DNA from: Cyprinodon diabolis
Lineage: Eukaryota; Chordata; Actinopteri; Cyprinodontiformes; Cyprinodontidae
Length of the DNA stretch: 64,000 nt
Assembly (NCBI GenBank): GCA_030533445.1
Contig: JARPUW010000033.1
Location: 310,001-374,000 of the forward strand
Reading direction: 5' to 3'
Shown here: piece after piece, positions 35,298 through 48,593 of the stretch
Layout: each line of letters opens with the position of its first letter
Position numbering within the stretch: the stretch's first letter is position 1
Notes under the pieces: generated by a model
Told to the model about the DNA's origin: nothing
Database searches by the model: none
Seen by the model: the letters and a program-made list of their open reading frames with translations, nothing else
Translations under genes and position numbers: made by a program

Positions 35298-38200
35298 TCT
35301 GCAGTCGTAACAGACAAACCATTAATGATACAGCCATGATCTTTTCTGGCAATCATCTAGAGCTGAAAACTAACAATATAAAGTAGATTTGAGCAGATGT
35401 TTTTGGTTACAAGCTTCAAAACAGAAGGTTGAGGCCAAAACGCTCTTTTCACAGTGAGATAATGCCATTTTGGCCTCTGGAGTTGTAACAGACAAACCAT
35501 TAATGATACAGCCATGATCTTTTCTGGCAATCATCTAGAGCTGAAAACTAACAATATAAAGTAGATTTGAGCAGATGTTTATGGTTCCAAGCTTCAAAAC
35601 AGAAGTTGAGGCCAAAACGCTCATTTCACAGTGAGATAATGCCATTTTGGCCTCTGGAGTTGTAACAGACAAACCATTAATGATACAGCCATGATCTTTT
35701 CTGGCAATCATCTAGTGCTGAAAACTAACAATATAAAGTAGATTTGAGCAGATGTTTTTGGTTCCAAGCTTCAAAACAGAAGTTGAGGCCAAAACGCTCT
35801 TTTCACAGTGAGATAATGCCATTTTGGCCTCTGGATTTGTAACAGACAAACCATTAATGATACAGCCATGATCTTTTCTGGCAATCATCTAGTGCTGAAA
35901 ACTAACAATATAAAGTAGATTTGAGCAGATGTTTTTGGTTACAAGCTTCAAAACAGAAGGTTGAGGCAAAAACGCTCTTTTCACAGTGAGATAATGCCAT
36001 TTTGGCCTCTGGAGTTGTAACAGACAAACCATTAATGATACAGCCATGATCTTTTCTGGCAATCATCTAGAGCTGAAAACTAACAATATAAAGTAGATTT
36101 GAGCAGATGTTTTTGGTTACAAGCTTCAAAACAGAAGTTGAGGCCAAAACGTTCTTTTCACAGTGAGATAATGCCATTTTGGCCTCTGGAGTTGTAACAG
36201 ACAAACCATTAATGATACAGCCATGATCTTTTCTGGCAATCATCTAGAGCTGAAAACTAACAATATAAAGTAGATTTGAGCAGATGTTTTTGGTTACAAG
36301 CTTCAAAACAGAAGGATGAGGCCAAAACGCTCTTTTCACAGTGAGATAATGCCATTTTGGCCTCTGGAGTTGTGACAGACAAACCATTAATGATACAGCC
36401 ATGATCTTTTCTGGCAATCATCTAGAGCTGAAAACTAACAATATAAAGTAGATTTGAGCAGATGTTTTTGGTTCCAAGCTTCAAAACAGAAGTTGAGGCC
36501 AAAACGCTCTTTTCACAGTGAGATAATGCCATTTTGGCCTCTGGAGTTGTAACAGACAAACCATTAATGATACAGCCATGATCTTTTCTGGCAATCATCT
36601 AGTGCTGAAAACTAACAATATAAAGTAGATTTGAGCAGATGTTTTTGGTTACAAGCTTCAAAACAGAAGGTTGAGGCCAAAACGCTCTTTTCACAGTGAG
36701 ATAATGCCATTTTGGCCTCTGGAGTTGTAACAGACAAACCATTAATGATACAGCCATGATCTTTTCTGGCAATCATCTAGAGCTGAAAACTAACAATATA
36801 AAGTAGATTTGAGCAGATGTTTATGGTTCCAAGCTTCAAAACAGAAGTTGAGGCCAAAACGCTCATTTCACAGAGAGATAATGCCATTTTGGCCTCTGGA
36901 TTTGTAACAGACAATCCATTAATGATACAGCCATGATCTTTTCTGGCAATCATCTAGTGCTGAAAACTAACAATATAAAGTAGATTTGAGCAGATGTTTT
37001 TGGTTCCAAGCTTCAAAACAGAAGTTGAGGCCAAAACGCTCTTTTCACAGTGAGATAATGCCATTTTGGCCTCTGGAGTTGTAACAGACAAACCATTAAT
37101 GATACAGCCATGATCTTTTCTGGCAATCATCTAGAGCTGAAAACTAACAATATAAAGTAGATTTGAGCAGATGTTTTTGGTTCCAAGCTTCAAAACAGAA
37201 GTTGAGGCCAAAACGCTCTTTTCACAGTGAGATAATGCCATTTTGGCCTCTGGAGTTGTAACAGACAAACCATTAATGATACAGCCATGATCTTTTCTGG
37301 CAATCATCTAGAGCTGAAAACTAACAATATAAAGTAGATTTGAGCAGATGTTTTTGGTTACAAGCTTCAAAACAGAAGGTTGAGGCCAAAACGCTCTTTT
37401 CACAGTGAGATAGTGCCATTTTGGCCTCTGGAGTTGTAACAGACAAACCATTAATGATACAGCCATGATCTTTTCTGGCAATCATCTAGAGCTGAAAACT
37501 AACAATATAAAGTAGATTTGAGCAGATGTTTTTGGTTACAAGCTTCAAAACAGAAGGTTGAGGCCAAAACGCTCTTTTCACAGTGAGATAATGCCATTTT
37601 GGCCTCTGGAGTTGTAACAGACAAACCATTAATGATACAGCCATGATCTTTTCTGGCAATCATCTAGAGCTGAAAACTAACAATATGAAGTAGATTTGAG
37701 CAGATGTTTTTGGTTACAAGCTTCAAAACAGAAGGTTGAGGCCAAAACGCTCTTTTCACAGTGAGATAATGCCATTTTGGCCTCTGGAGTTGTAACAGAC
37801 AAACCATTAATTATACAGCCATGATCTTTTCTGGCAATCATCTAGTGCTGAAAACTAACAATATAAAGTAGATTTGAGCAGATGTTTTTGGTTCCAAGCT
37901 TCAAAACAGAAGTTGAGGCCAAAACGTTCTTTTCACAGTGAGATAATGCCATTTTGGCCTCTGGAGTTGTAACAGACAAACCATTAATGATACAGCCATG
38001 ATCTTTTCTGGCAATCATCTAGAGCTGAAAACTAACAATATAAAGTAGATTTGAGCAGATGTTTTTGGTTACAAGCTTCAAAACAGAACTTGAGGCCAAA
38101 ACGCTCATTTCACAGTGAGATAATGCCATTTTGGCCTCTGGAGTTGTAACAGACAAACCATTAATGATACAGCCATGATCTTTTCTGGCAATCATCTAGA

Positions 38201-40261
38201 GCTGAAAACTAACAATATAAAGTAGATATGAGCAGATGTTTTTGGTTCCAAGCTTCAAAACAGAAGTTGAGGCCAAAACGCTCTTTTCACAGTGAGATAA
38301 TGCCATTTTGGCCTCTGGAGTTGTAACAGACAAACCATTAATGATACAGCCATGATCTTTTCTGGCAATCATCTAGTGCTGAAAACTAACAATATAAAGT
38401 AGATTTGAGCAGATGTTTTTGGTTCCAAGCTTCAAAACAGAAGTTGAGGCCAAAACGCTCTTTTCACAGTGAGATAATGCCATTTTGGCCTCTGGAGTTG
38501 TAACAGACAAACCATTAATGATACAGCCATGATCTTTTCTGACAATCATCTAGAGCTGAAAACGAACAATATAAAGTAGATTTGAGCAGATGTTTTTGGT
38601 TCCAAGCTTCAAAACAGAAGTTGAGGCCAAAACGCTCTTTTCACAGTGAGATAATGCCATTTTGGCCTCTGGAGTTGTAACAGACAAACCATTAATGATA
38701 CAGCCATGATCTTTTCTGGCAATCATCTAGTGCTGAAAACTAACAATATAAAGTAGATTTGAGCAGATGTTTTTGGTTCTAAGCTTCAAAACAGAAGTTG
38801 AGGCCAAAACGCTCTTTTCACAGTGAGATAATGCCATTTTGGCCTCTGGAGTTGTAACAGACAAACCATTAATGATACAGCCATGATCTTTTCTGGCAAT
38901 CATCTAGTGCTGAAAACTAACAATATAAAGTAGATTTGAGCAGATATTTTTGGTTCCAAGCTTCAAAACAGAAGTTGAGGCCAAAACGCTCTTTTCACAG
39001 TGAGATAATGCCATTTTGGCCTCTGGAGTTGTAACAGACAAACCATTAATGATACAGCCATGATCTTTTCTGGCAATCATCTAGAGCTGAAAACGAACAA
39101 TATAAAGTAGATTTGAGAAGATGTTTTTGGTTCCAAGCTTCAAAACAGAAGTTGAGGCCAAAACGCTCTTTTCACAGTGAGATAATGCCATTTTGGCCTC
39201 TGGAGTTGTAACAGACAAACCATTAATGATACAGCCATGATCTTTTCTGGCAATCATCTAGTGCTGAAAACTAACAATATAAAGTAGATTTGAGCAGATG
39301 TTTTTGGTTACAAGCTTCAAAACAGAAGGTTGAGGCCAAAACGCTCTTTTCACAGTGAGATAATGCCATTTTGGCCTCTGGAGTTGTAACAGACAAACCA
39401 TTAATGATACAGCCATGATCTTTTCTGGCAATCATCTAGAGCTGAAAACTAACAATATAAAGTAGATTTGAGCAGATGTTTATGGTTCCAAGCTTCAAAA
39501 CAGAAGTTGAGGCCAAAACGCTCATTTCACAGTGAGATAATGCCATTTTGGCCTCTGGAGTTGTAACAGACAAACCATTAATGATACAGCCATGATCTTT
39601 TCTGGCAATCATCTAGTGCTGAAAACTAACAATATAAAGTAGATTTGAGCAGATGTTTTTGGTTCCAAGCTTCAAAACAGAAGTTGAGGCCAAAACGCTC
39701 TTTTCACAGTGAGATAATGCCATTTTGGCCTCTGGAGTTGTAACAGACAAACCATTAAGGATACAGCCATGATCTTTTCTGGCAATCATCTAGAGCTGAA
39801 AACTAACAATATAAAGTAGATTTGAGCAGATGTTTTTGGTTCCAAGCTTCAAAACAGAAGTTGAGGCCAAAACGCTCTTTTCACAGTGAGATAATGCCAT
39901 TTTGGCCTCTGGAGTTGTAACAGACAAACCATTAATGATACAGCCATGATCTTTTCTGGCAATCATCTAGTGCTGAAAACTAACAATATAAAGTAGATTT
40001 GAGCAGATGTTTTTGGTTCCAAGCTTCAAAACAGAAGTTGAGAACAAAACGCTCTTTACACAGTGAGAAAATGCCATTTTGGCCTCTGGAGTTGTAACAG
40101 ACAAACCATTAATGATACAGCCATGATCTTTTCTGGCAATCATCTAGAGCTGAAAACTAACAATATAAAGTAGATTTGAGCAGATGTTTTTGGTTCCAAG
40201 CTTCAAAACAGAAGTTGAGGCCAAAACGCTCTTTTCACAGTGAGATAATGCCATTTTGGCC
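35298..40261 (+). repeat. 28-mer compound HOR, type D (4964 bp)
   Basis: Monomers D1-D8 (35298-36717): P; T106A; A64T; G7T/A64T/C138A; C112A/C145T; +G with GGATGAGG; TTGTGACAG; A64T/C112A/+G. D9-D22 (36718-39198): T157A; G7T/A21T/A64T; plain; A164G; +G; A83G; G30T/C145T; G130C; T92A; A64T; TCTGACAATC/T74G; A64T/C113T; A64T/G102A; T74G/C97A. D23-D28: A64T/C112A/+G; T106A; A64T; T29G; GAGAACAAAA/T151A/T162A; plain. D9-D22 parallels the 23-mer at 28206 and D23-D28 the tail of the 17-mer, so the unit is a fusion of older HORs. Confidence 0.9.
39199..39376 (+). repeat. Hybrid monomer D23, A64T left half and C112A/+G right half
   Basis: In the sister unit two monomers stand here: 44163 (A64T, GGTTCC, no extra G) and 44340 (AGAGCTG, GGTTAC, +G). 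This single monomer has the left marks of the first and the right marks of the second. The 177-bp difference between the 28-mer and 29-mer is therefore one loss (or gain) by exchange between positions 64 and 112. The same hybrid occurs at 34235. Confidence 0.85.
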
Positions 40262-43200
40262 TCTGCAGTCGTAACAGACAAACCATTAATGATACAGCCA
40301 TGATCTTTTCTGGCAATCATCTAGAGCTGAAAACTAACAATATAAAGTAGATTTGAGCAGATGTTTTTGGTTACAAGCTTCAAAACAGAAGGTTGAGGCC
40401 AAAACGCTCTTTTCACAGTGAGATAATGCCATTTTGGCCTCTGGAGTTGTAACAGACAAACCATTAATGATACAGCCATGATCTTTTCTGGCAATCATCT
40501 AGAGCTGAAAACTAACAATATAAAGTAGATTTGAGCAGATGTTTATGGTTCCAAGCTTCAAAACAGAAGTTGAGGCCAAAACGCTCATTTCACAGTGAGA
40601 TAATGCCATTTTGGCCTCTGGAGTTGTAACAGACAAACCATTAATGATACAGCCATGATCTTTTCTGGCAATCATCTAGTGCTGAAAACTAACAATATAA
40701 AGTAGATTTGAGCAGATGTTTTTGGTTCCAAGCTTCAAAACAGAAGTTGAGGCCAAAACGCTCTTTTCACAGTGAGATAATGCCATTTTGGCCTCTGGAT
40801 TTGTAACAGACAAACCATTAATGATACAGCCATGATCTTTTCTGGCAATCATCTAGTGCTGAAAACTAACAATATAAAGTAGATTTGAGCAGATGTTTTT
40901 GGTTACAAGCTTCAAAACAGAAGGTTGAGGCAAAAACGCTCTTTTCACAGTGAGATAATGCCATTTTGGCCTCTGGAGTTGTAACAGACAAACCATTAAT
41001 GATACAGCCATGATCTTTTCTGGCAATCATCTAGAGCTGAAAACTAACAATATAAAGTAGATTTGAGCAGATGTTTTTGGTTACAAGCTTCAAAACAGAA
41101 GTTGAGGCCAAAACGTTCTTTTCACAGTGAGATAATGCCATTTTGGCCTCTGGAGTTGTAACAGACAAACCATTAATGATACAGCCATGATCTTTTCTGG
41201 CAATCATCTAGAGCTGAAAACTAACAATATAAAGTAGATTTGAGCAGATGTTTTTGGTTACAAGCTTCAAAACAGAAGGATGAGGCCAAAACGCTCTTTT
41301 CACAGTGAGATAATGCCATTTTGGCCTCTGGAGTTGTGACAGACAAACCATTAATGATACAGCCATGATCTTTTCTGGCAATCATCTAGAGCTGAAAACT
41401 AACAATATAAAGTAGATTTGAGCAGATGTTTTTGGTTCCAAGCTTCAAAACAGAAGTTGAGGCCAAAACGCTCTTTTCACAGTGAGATAATGCCATTTTG
41501 GCCTCTGGAGTTGTAACAGACAAACCATTAATGATACAGCCATGATCTTTTCTGGCAATCATCTAGTGCTGAAAACTAACAATATAAAGTAGATTTGAGC
41601 AGATGTTTTTGGTTACAAGCTTCAAAACAGAAGGTTGAGGCCAAAACGCTCTTTTCACAGTGAGATAATGCCATTTTGGCCTCTGGAGTTGTAACAGACA
41701 AACCATTAATGATACAGCCATGATCTTTTCTGGCAATCATCTAGAGCTGAAAACTAACAATATAAAGTAGATTTGAGCAGATGTTTATGGTTCCAAGCTT
41801 CAAAACAGAAGTTGAGGCCAAAACGCTCATTTCACAGAGAGATAATGCCATTTTGGCCTCTGGATTTGTAACAGACAATCCATTAATGATACAGCCATGA
41901 TCTTTTCTGGCAATCATCTAGTGCTGAAAACTAACAATATAAAGTAGATTTGAGCAGATGTTTTTGGTTCCAAGCTTCAAAACAGAAGTTGAGGCCAAAA
42001 CGCTCTTTTCACAGTGAGATAATGCCATTTTGGCCTCTGGAGTTGTAACAGACAAACCATTAATGATACAGCCATGATCTTTTCTGGCAATCATCTAGAG
42101 CTGAAAACTAACAATATAAAGTAGATTTGAGCAGATGTTTTTGGTTCCAAGCTTCAAAACAGAAGTTGAGGCCAAAACGCTCTTTTCACAGTGAGATAAT
42201 GCCATTTTGGCCTCTGGAGTTGTAACAGACAAACCATTAATGATACAGCCATGATCTTTTCTGGCAATCATCTAGAGCTGAAAACTAACAATATAAAGTA
42301 GATTTGAGCAGATGTTTTTGGTTACAAGCTTCAAAACAGAAGGTTGAGGCCAAAACGCTCTTTTCACAGTGAGATAGTGCCATTTTGGCCTCTGGAGTTG
42401 TAACAGACAAACCATTAATGATACAGCCATGATCTTTTCTGGCAATCATCTAGAGCTGAAAACTAACAATATAAAGTAGATTTGAGCAGATGTTTTTGGT
42501 TACAAGCTTCAAAACAGAAGGTTGAGGCCAAAACGCTCTTTTCACAGTGAGATAATGCCATTTTGGCCTCTGGAGTTGTAACAGACAAACCATTAATGAT
42601 ACAGCCATGATCTTTTCTGGCAATCATCTAGAGCTGAAAACTAACAATATGAAGTAGATTTGAGCAGATGTTTTTGGTTACAAGCTTCAAAACAGAAGGT
42701 TGAGGCCAAAACGCTCTTTTCACAGTGAGATAATGCCATTTTGGCCTCTGGAGTTGTAACAGACAAACCATTAATTATACAGCCATGATCTTTTCTGGCA
42801 ATCATCTAGTGCTGAAAACTAACAATATAAAGTAGATTTGAGCAGATGTTTTTGGTTCCAAGCTTCAAAACAGAAGTTGAGGCCAAAACGTTCTTTTCAC
42901 AGTGAGATAATGCCATTTTGGCCTCTGGAGTTGTAACAGACAAACCATTAATGATACAGCCATGATCTTTTCTGGCAATCATCTAGAGCTGAAAACTAAC
43001 AATATAAAGTAGATTTGAGCAGATGTTTTTGGTTACAAGCTTCAAAACAGAACTTGAGGCCAAAACGCTCATTTCACAGTGAGATAATGCCATTTTGGCC
43101 TCTGGAGTTGTAACAGACAAACCATTAATGATACAGCCATGATCTTTTCTGGCAATCATCTAGAGCTGAAAACTAACAATATAAAGTAGATATGAGCAGA

Positions 43201-45402
43201 TGTTTTTGGTTCCAAGCTTCAAAACAGAAGTTGAGGCCAAAACGCTCTTTTCACAGTGAGATAATGCCATTTTGGCCTCTGGAGTTGTAACAGACAAACC
43301 ATTAATGATACAGCCATGATCTTTTCTGGCAATCATCTAGTGCTGAAAACTAACAATATAAAGTAGATTTGAGCAGATGTTTTTGGTTCCAAGCTTCAAA
43401 ACAGAAGTTGAGGCCAAAACGCTCTTTTCACAGTGAGATAATGCCATTTTGGCCTCTGGAGTTGTAACAGACAAACCATTAATGATACAGCCATGATCTT
43501 TTCTGACAATCATCTAGAGCTGAAAACGAACAATATAAAGTAGATTTGAGCAGATGTTTTTGGTTCCAAGCTTCAAAACAGAAGTTGAGGCCAAAACGCT
43601 CTTTTCACAGTGAGATAATGCCATTTTGGCCTCTGGAGTTGTAACAGACAAACCATTAATGATACAGCCATGATCTTTTCTGGCAATCATCTAGTGCTGA
43701 AAACTAACAATATAAAGTAGATTTGAGCAGATGTTTTTGGTTCTAAGCTTCAAAACAGAAGTTGAGGCCAAAACGCTCTTTTCACAGTGAGATAATGCCA
43801 TTTTGGCCTCTGGAGTTGTAACAGACAAACCATTAATGATACAGCCATGATCTTTTCTGGCAATCATCTAGTGCTGAAAACTAACAATATAAAGTAGATT
43901 TGAGCAGATATTTTTGGTTCCAAGCTTCAAAACAGAAGTTGAGGCCAAAACGCTCTTTTCACAGTGAGATAATGCCATTTTGGCCTCTGGAGTTGTAACA
44001 GACAAACCATTAATGATACAGCCATGATCTTTTCTGGCAATCATCTAGAGCTGAAAACGAACAATATAAAGTAGATTTGAGAAGATGTTTTTGGTTCCAA
44101 GCTTCAAAACAGAAGTTGAGGCCAAAACGCTCTTTTCACAGTGAGATAATGCCATTTTGGCCTCTGGAGTTGTAACAGACAAACCATTAATGATACAGCC
44201 ATGATCTTTTCTGGCAATCATCTAGTGCTGAAAACTAACAATATAAAGTAGATTTGAGCAGATGTTTTTGGTTCCAAGCTTCAAAACAGAAGTTGAGGCC
44301 AAAACGCTCTTTTCACAGTGAGATAATGCCATTTTGGCCTCTGGAGTTGTAACAGACAAACCATTAATGATACAGCCATGATCTTTTCTGGCAATCATCT
44401 AGAGCTGAAAACTAACAATATAAAGTAGATTTGAGCAGATGTTTTTGGTTACAAGCTTCAAAACAGAAGGTTGAGGCCAAAACGCTCTTTTCACAGTGAG
44501 ATAATGCCATTTTGGCCTCTGGAGTTGTAACAGACAAACCATTAATGATACAGCCATGATCTTTTCTGGCAATCATCTAGAGCTGAAAACTAACAATATA
44601 AAGTAGATTTGAGCAGATGTTTATGGTTCCAAGCTTCAAAACAGAAGTTGAGGCCAAAACGCTCATTTCACAGTGAGATAATGCCATTTTGGCCTCTGGA
44701 GTTGTAACAGACAAACCATTAATGATACAGCCATGATCTTTTCTGGCAATCATCTAGTGCTGAAAACTAACAATATAAAGTAGATTTGAGCAGATGTTTT
44801 TGGTTCCAAGCTTCAAAACAGAAGTTGAGGCCAAAACGCTCTTTTCACAGTGAGATAATGCCATTTTGGCCTCTGGAGTTGTAACAGACAAACCATTAAG
44901 GATACAGCCATGATCTTTTCTGGCAATCATCTAGAGCTGAAAACTAACAATATAAAGTAGATTTGAGCAGATGTTTTTGGTTCCAAGCTTCAAAACAGAA
45001 GTTGAGGCCAAAACGCTCTTTTCACAGTGAGATAATGCCATTTTGGCCTCTGGAGTTGTAACAGACAAACCATTAATGATACAGCCATGATCTTTTCTGG
45101 CAATCATCTAGTGCTGAAAACTAACAATATAAAGTAGATTTGAGCAGATGTTTTTGGTTCCAAGCTTCAAAACAGAAGTTGAGAACAAAACGCTCTTTAC
45201 ACAGTGAGAAAATGCCATTTTGGCCTCTGGAGTTGTAACAGACAAACCATTAATGATACAGCCATGATCTTTTCTGGCAATCATCTAGAGCTGAAAACTA
45301 ACAATATAAAGTAGATTTGAGCAGATGTTTTTGGTTCCAAGCTTCAAAACAGAAGTTGAGGCCAAAACGCTCTTTTCACAGTGAGATAATGCCATTTTGG
45401 CC
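40262..45402 (+). repeat. 29-mer compound HOR, type D (5141 bp)
   Basis: Tandem copy of 35298-40261 with all marks in the same order (TTGTGACAG at 41334 is 4964 bases after the copy at 36370; TCTGACAATC and C113T follow at the matching offsets). It has one more monomer: 44163 and 44340 stand where the 28-mer has the hybrid 39199. I found no other difference at the marks compared, so the duplication appears recent. Confidence 0.9.
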
Positions 45403-48400
45403 TCTGCAGTCGTAACAGACAAACCATTAATGATACAGCCATGATCTTTTCTGGCAATCATCTAGAGCTGAAAACTAACAATATAAAGTAGATTTGAGCA
45501 GATGTTTTTGGTTACAAGCTTCAAAACAGAAGGTTGAGGCCAAAACGCTCTTTTCACAGTCAGATAATGCCATTTTGGCCTCTGGAGTTGTAACAGACAA
45601 ACCATTAATGATACAGCCATGATCTTTTCTGGCAATCATCTAGAGCTGAAAACTAACAATATAAAGTAGATTTGAGCAGATGTTTATGGTTCCAAGCTTC
45701 AAAACAGAAGTTGAGGCCAAAACGCTCATTTCACAGTGAGATAATGCCATTTTGGCCTCTGGAGTTGTAACAGACAAACCATTAATGATACAGCCATGAT
45801 CTTTTCTGGCAATCATCTAGTGCTGAAAACTAACAATATAAAGTAGATTTGAGCAGATGTTTTTGGTTCCAAGCTTCAAAACAGAAGTTGAGGCCAAAAC
45901 GCTCTTTTCACAGTGAGATAATGCCATTTTGGCCTCTGGATTTGTAACAGACAAACCATTAATGATACAGCCATGATCTTTTCTGGCAATCATCTAGTGC
46001 TGAAAACTAACAATATAAAGTAGATTTGAGCAGATGTTTTTGGTTACAAGCTTCAAAACAGAAGGTTGAGGCAAAAACGCTCTTTTCACAGTGAGATAAT
46101 GCCATTTTGGCCTCTGGAGTTGTAACAGACAAACCATTAATGATACAGCCATGATCTTTTCTGGCAATCATCTAGAGCTGAAAACTAACAATATAAAGTA
46201 GATTTGAGCAGATGTTTTTGGTTACAAGCTTCAAAACAGAAGTTGAGGCCAAAACGTTCTTTTCACAGTGAGATAATGCCATTTTGGCCTCTGGAGTTGT
46301 AACAGACAAACCATTAATGATACAGCCATGATCTTTTCTGGCAATCATCTAGAGCTGAAAACTAACAATATAAAGTAGATTTGAGCAGATGTTTTTGGTT
46401 ACAAGCTTCAAAACAGAAGGATGAGGCCAAAACGCTCTTTTCACAGTGAGATAATGCCATTTTGGCCTCTGGAGTTGTGACAGACAAACCATTAATGATA
46501 CAGCCATGATCTTTTCTGGCAATCATCTAGAGCTGAAAACTAACAATATAAAGTAGATTTGAGCAGATGTTTTTGGTTCCAAGCTTCAAAACAGAAGTTG
46601 AGGCCAAAACGCTCTTTTCACAGTGAGATAATGCCATTTTGGCCTCTGGAGTTGTAACAGACAAACCATTAATGATACAGCCATGATCTTTTCTGGCAAT
46701 CATCTAGTGCTGAAAACTAACAATATAAAGTAGATTTGAGCAGATGTTTTTGGTTACAAGCTTCAAAACAGAAGGTTGAGGCCAAAACGCTCTTTTCACA
46801 GTGAGATAATGCCATTTTGGCCTCTGGAGTTGTAACAGACAAACCATTAATGATACAGCCATGATCTTTTCTGGCAATCATCTAGAGCTGAAAACTAACA
46901 ATATAAAGTAGATTTGAGCAGATGTTTATGGTTCCAAGCTTCAAAACAGAAGTTGAGGCCAAAACGCTCTTTTCACAGTGAGATAATGCCATTTTGGCCT
47001 CTGGAGTTGTAACAGACAAACCATTAATGATACAGCCATGATCTTTTCTGGCAATCATCTAGAGCTGAAAACTAACAATATAAAGTAGATTTGAGCAGAT
47101 GTTTTTGCTTCCAAGCTTCAAATCAGAAGTTGAGGCCAAAACGCTCATTTCACAGTGAGATAATGCCATTTTGGCCTCTGGAGTTGTAACAGACAAACCA
47201 TTAATGATACAGCCATGATCTTTTCTGGCAATCATCTAGTGCTGAAAACTAACAATATAAAGTAGATTTGAGCAGATGTTTTTGGTTCCAAGCTTCAAAA
47301 CAGAAGTTGAGGCCAAAACGCTCTTTTCACAGTGAGATAATGCCATTTTGGCCTCTGGAGTTGTAACAGACAAACCATTAATGATACAGCCATGATCTTT
47401 TCTGGCAATCATCTAGTGCTGAAAACTAACAATATAAAGTAGATTTGAGCAGATATTTTTGGTTCCAAGCTTCAAAACAGAAGTTGAGGCCAAAACGCTC
47501 TTTTCACAGTGAGATAATGCCATTTTGGCCTCTGGAGTTGTAACAGACAAACCATTAATGATACAGCCATGATCTTTTCTGGCAATCATCTAGAGCTGAA
47601 AACTAACAATATAAAGTAGATTTGAGCAGATGTTTTTGGTTACAAGCTTCAAAACAGAAGGTTGAGGCCAAAACGCTCTTTTCACAGTGAGATAATGCCA
47701 TTTTGGCCTCTGGAGTTGTAACAGACAAACCATTAATGATACAGCCATGATCTTTTCTGGCAATCATCTAGAGCTGAAAACTTACAATATAAAGTAGATT
47801 TGAGCAGATGTTTATGGTTCCAAGCTTCAAAACAGAAGTTGAGGCCAAAACGCTCATTTCACAGTGAGATAATGCCATTTTGGCCTCTGGAGTTGTAACA
47901 GACAAACCATTAATGATACAGCCATGATCTTTTCTGGCAATCATCTAGTGCTGAAAACTAACAATATAAAGTAGATTTGAGCAGATGTTTTTGGTTCCAA
48001 GCTTCAAAACAGAAGTTGAGGCCAAAACGCTCTTTTCACAGTGAGATAATGCCATTTTGGCCTCTGGAGTTGTAACAGACAAACCATTAAGGATACAGCC
48101 ATGATCTTTTCTGGCAATCATCTAGAGCTGAAAACTAACAATATAAAGTAGATTTGAGCAGATGTTTTTGGTTCCAAGCTTCAAAACAGAAGTTGAGGCC
48201 AAAACGCTCTTTTCACAGTGAGATAATGCCATTTTGGCCTCTGGAGTTGTAACAGACAAACCATTAATGATACAGCCATGATCTTTTCTGGCAATCATCT
48301 AGTGCTGAAAACTAACAATATAAAGTAGATTTGAGCAGATGTTTTTGGTTCCAAGCTTCAAAACAGAAGTTGAGGCCAAAACGCTCTTTACACAGTGAGA

Positions 48401-48593
48401 AAATGCCATTTTGGCCTCTGGAGTTGTAACAGACAAACCATTAATGATACAGCCATGATCTTTTCTGGCAATCATCTAGAGCTGAAAACTAACAATATAA
48501 AGTAGATTTGAGCAGATGTTTTTGGTTCCAAGCTTCAAAACAGAAGTTGAGGCCAAAACGCTCTTTTCACAGTGAGATAATGCCATTTTGGCC
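45403..48593 (+). repeat. 18-mer HOR unit with type D head (3191 bp)
   Basis: D1-D8 (45403-46822), then 46823 T106A with CTCTTTT, 47000 G109C/A124T/T148A, 47177 A64T, 47354 A64T/G102A, 47531 C112A/+G, 47709 A75T (CTTACAAT)/T106A, 47886 A64T, 48063 T29G, 48240 T151A/T162A with an intact GAGGCC arm, 48417 plain. The large D9-D22 block is absent. Private: CACAGTCAG in the first monomer. The first 13 monomers (2306 bp) recur at 54977-57282, 9574 bases away. Confidence 0.86.
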
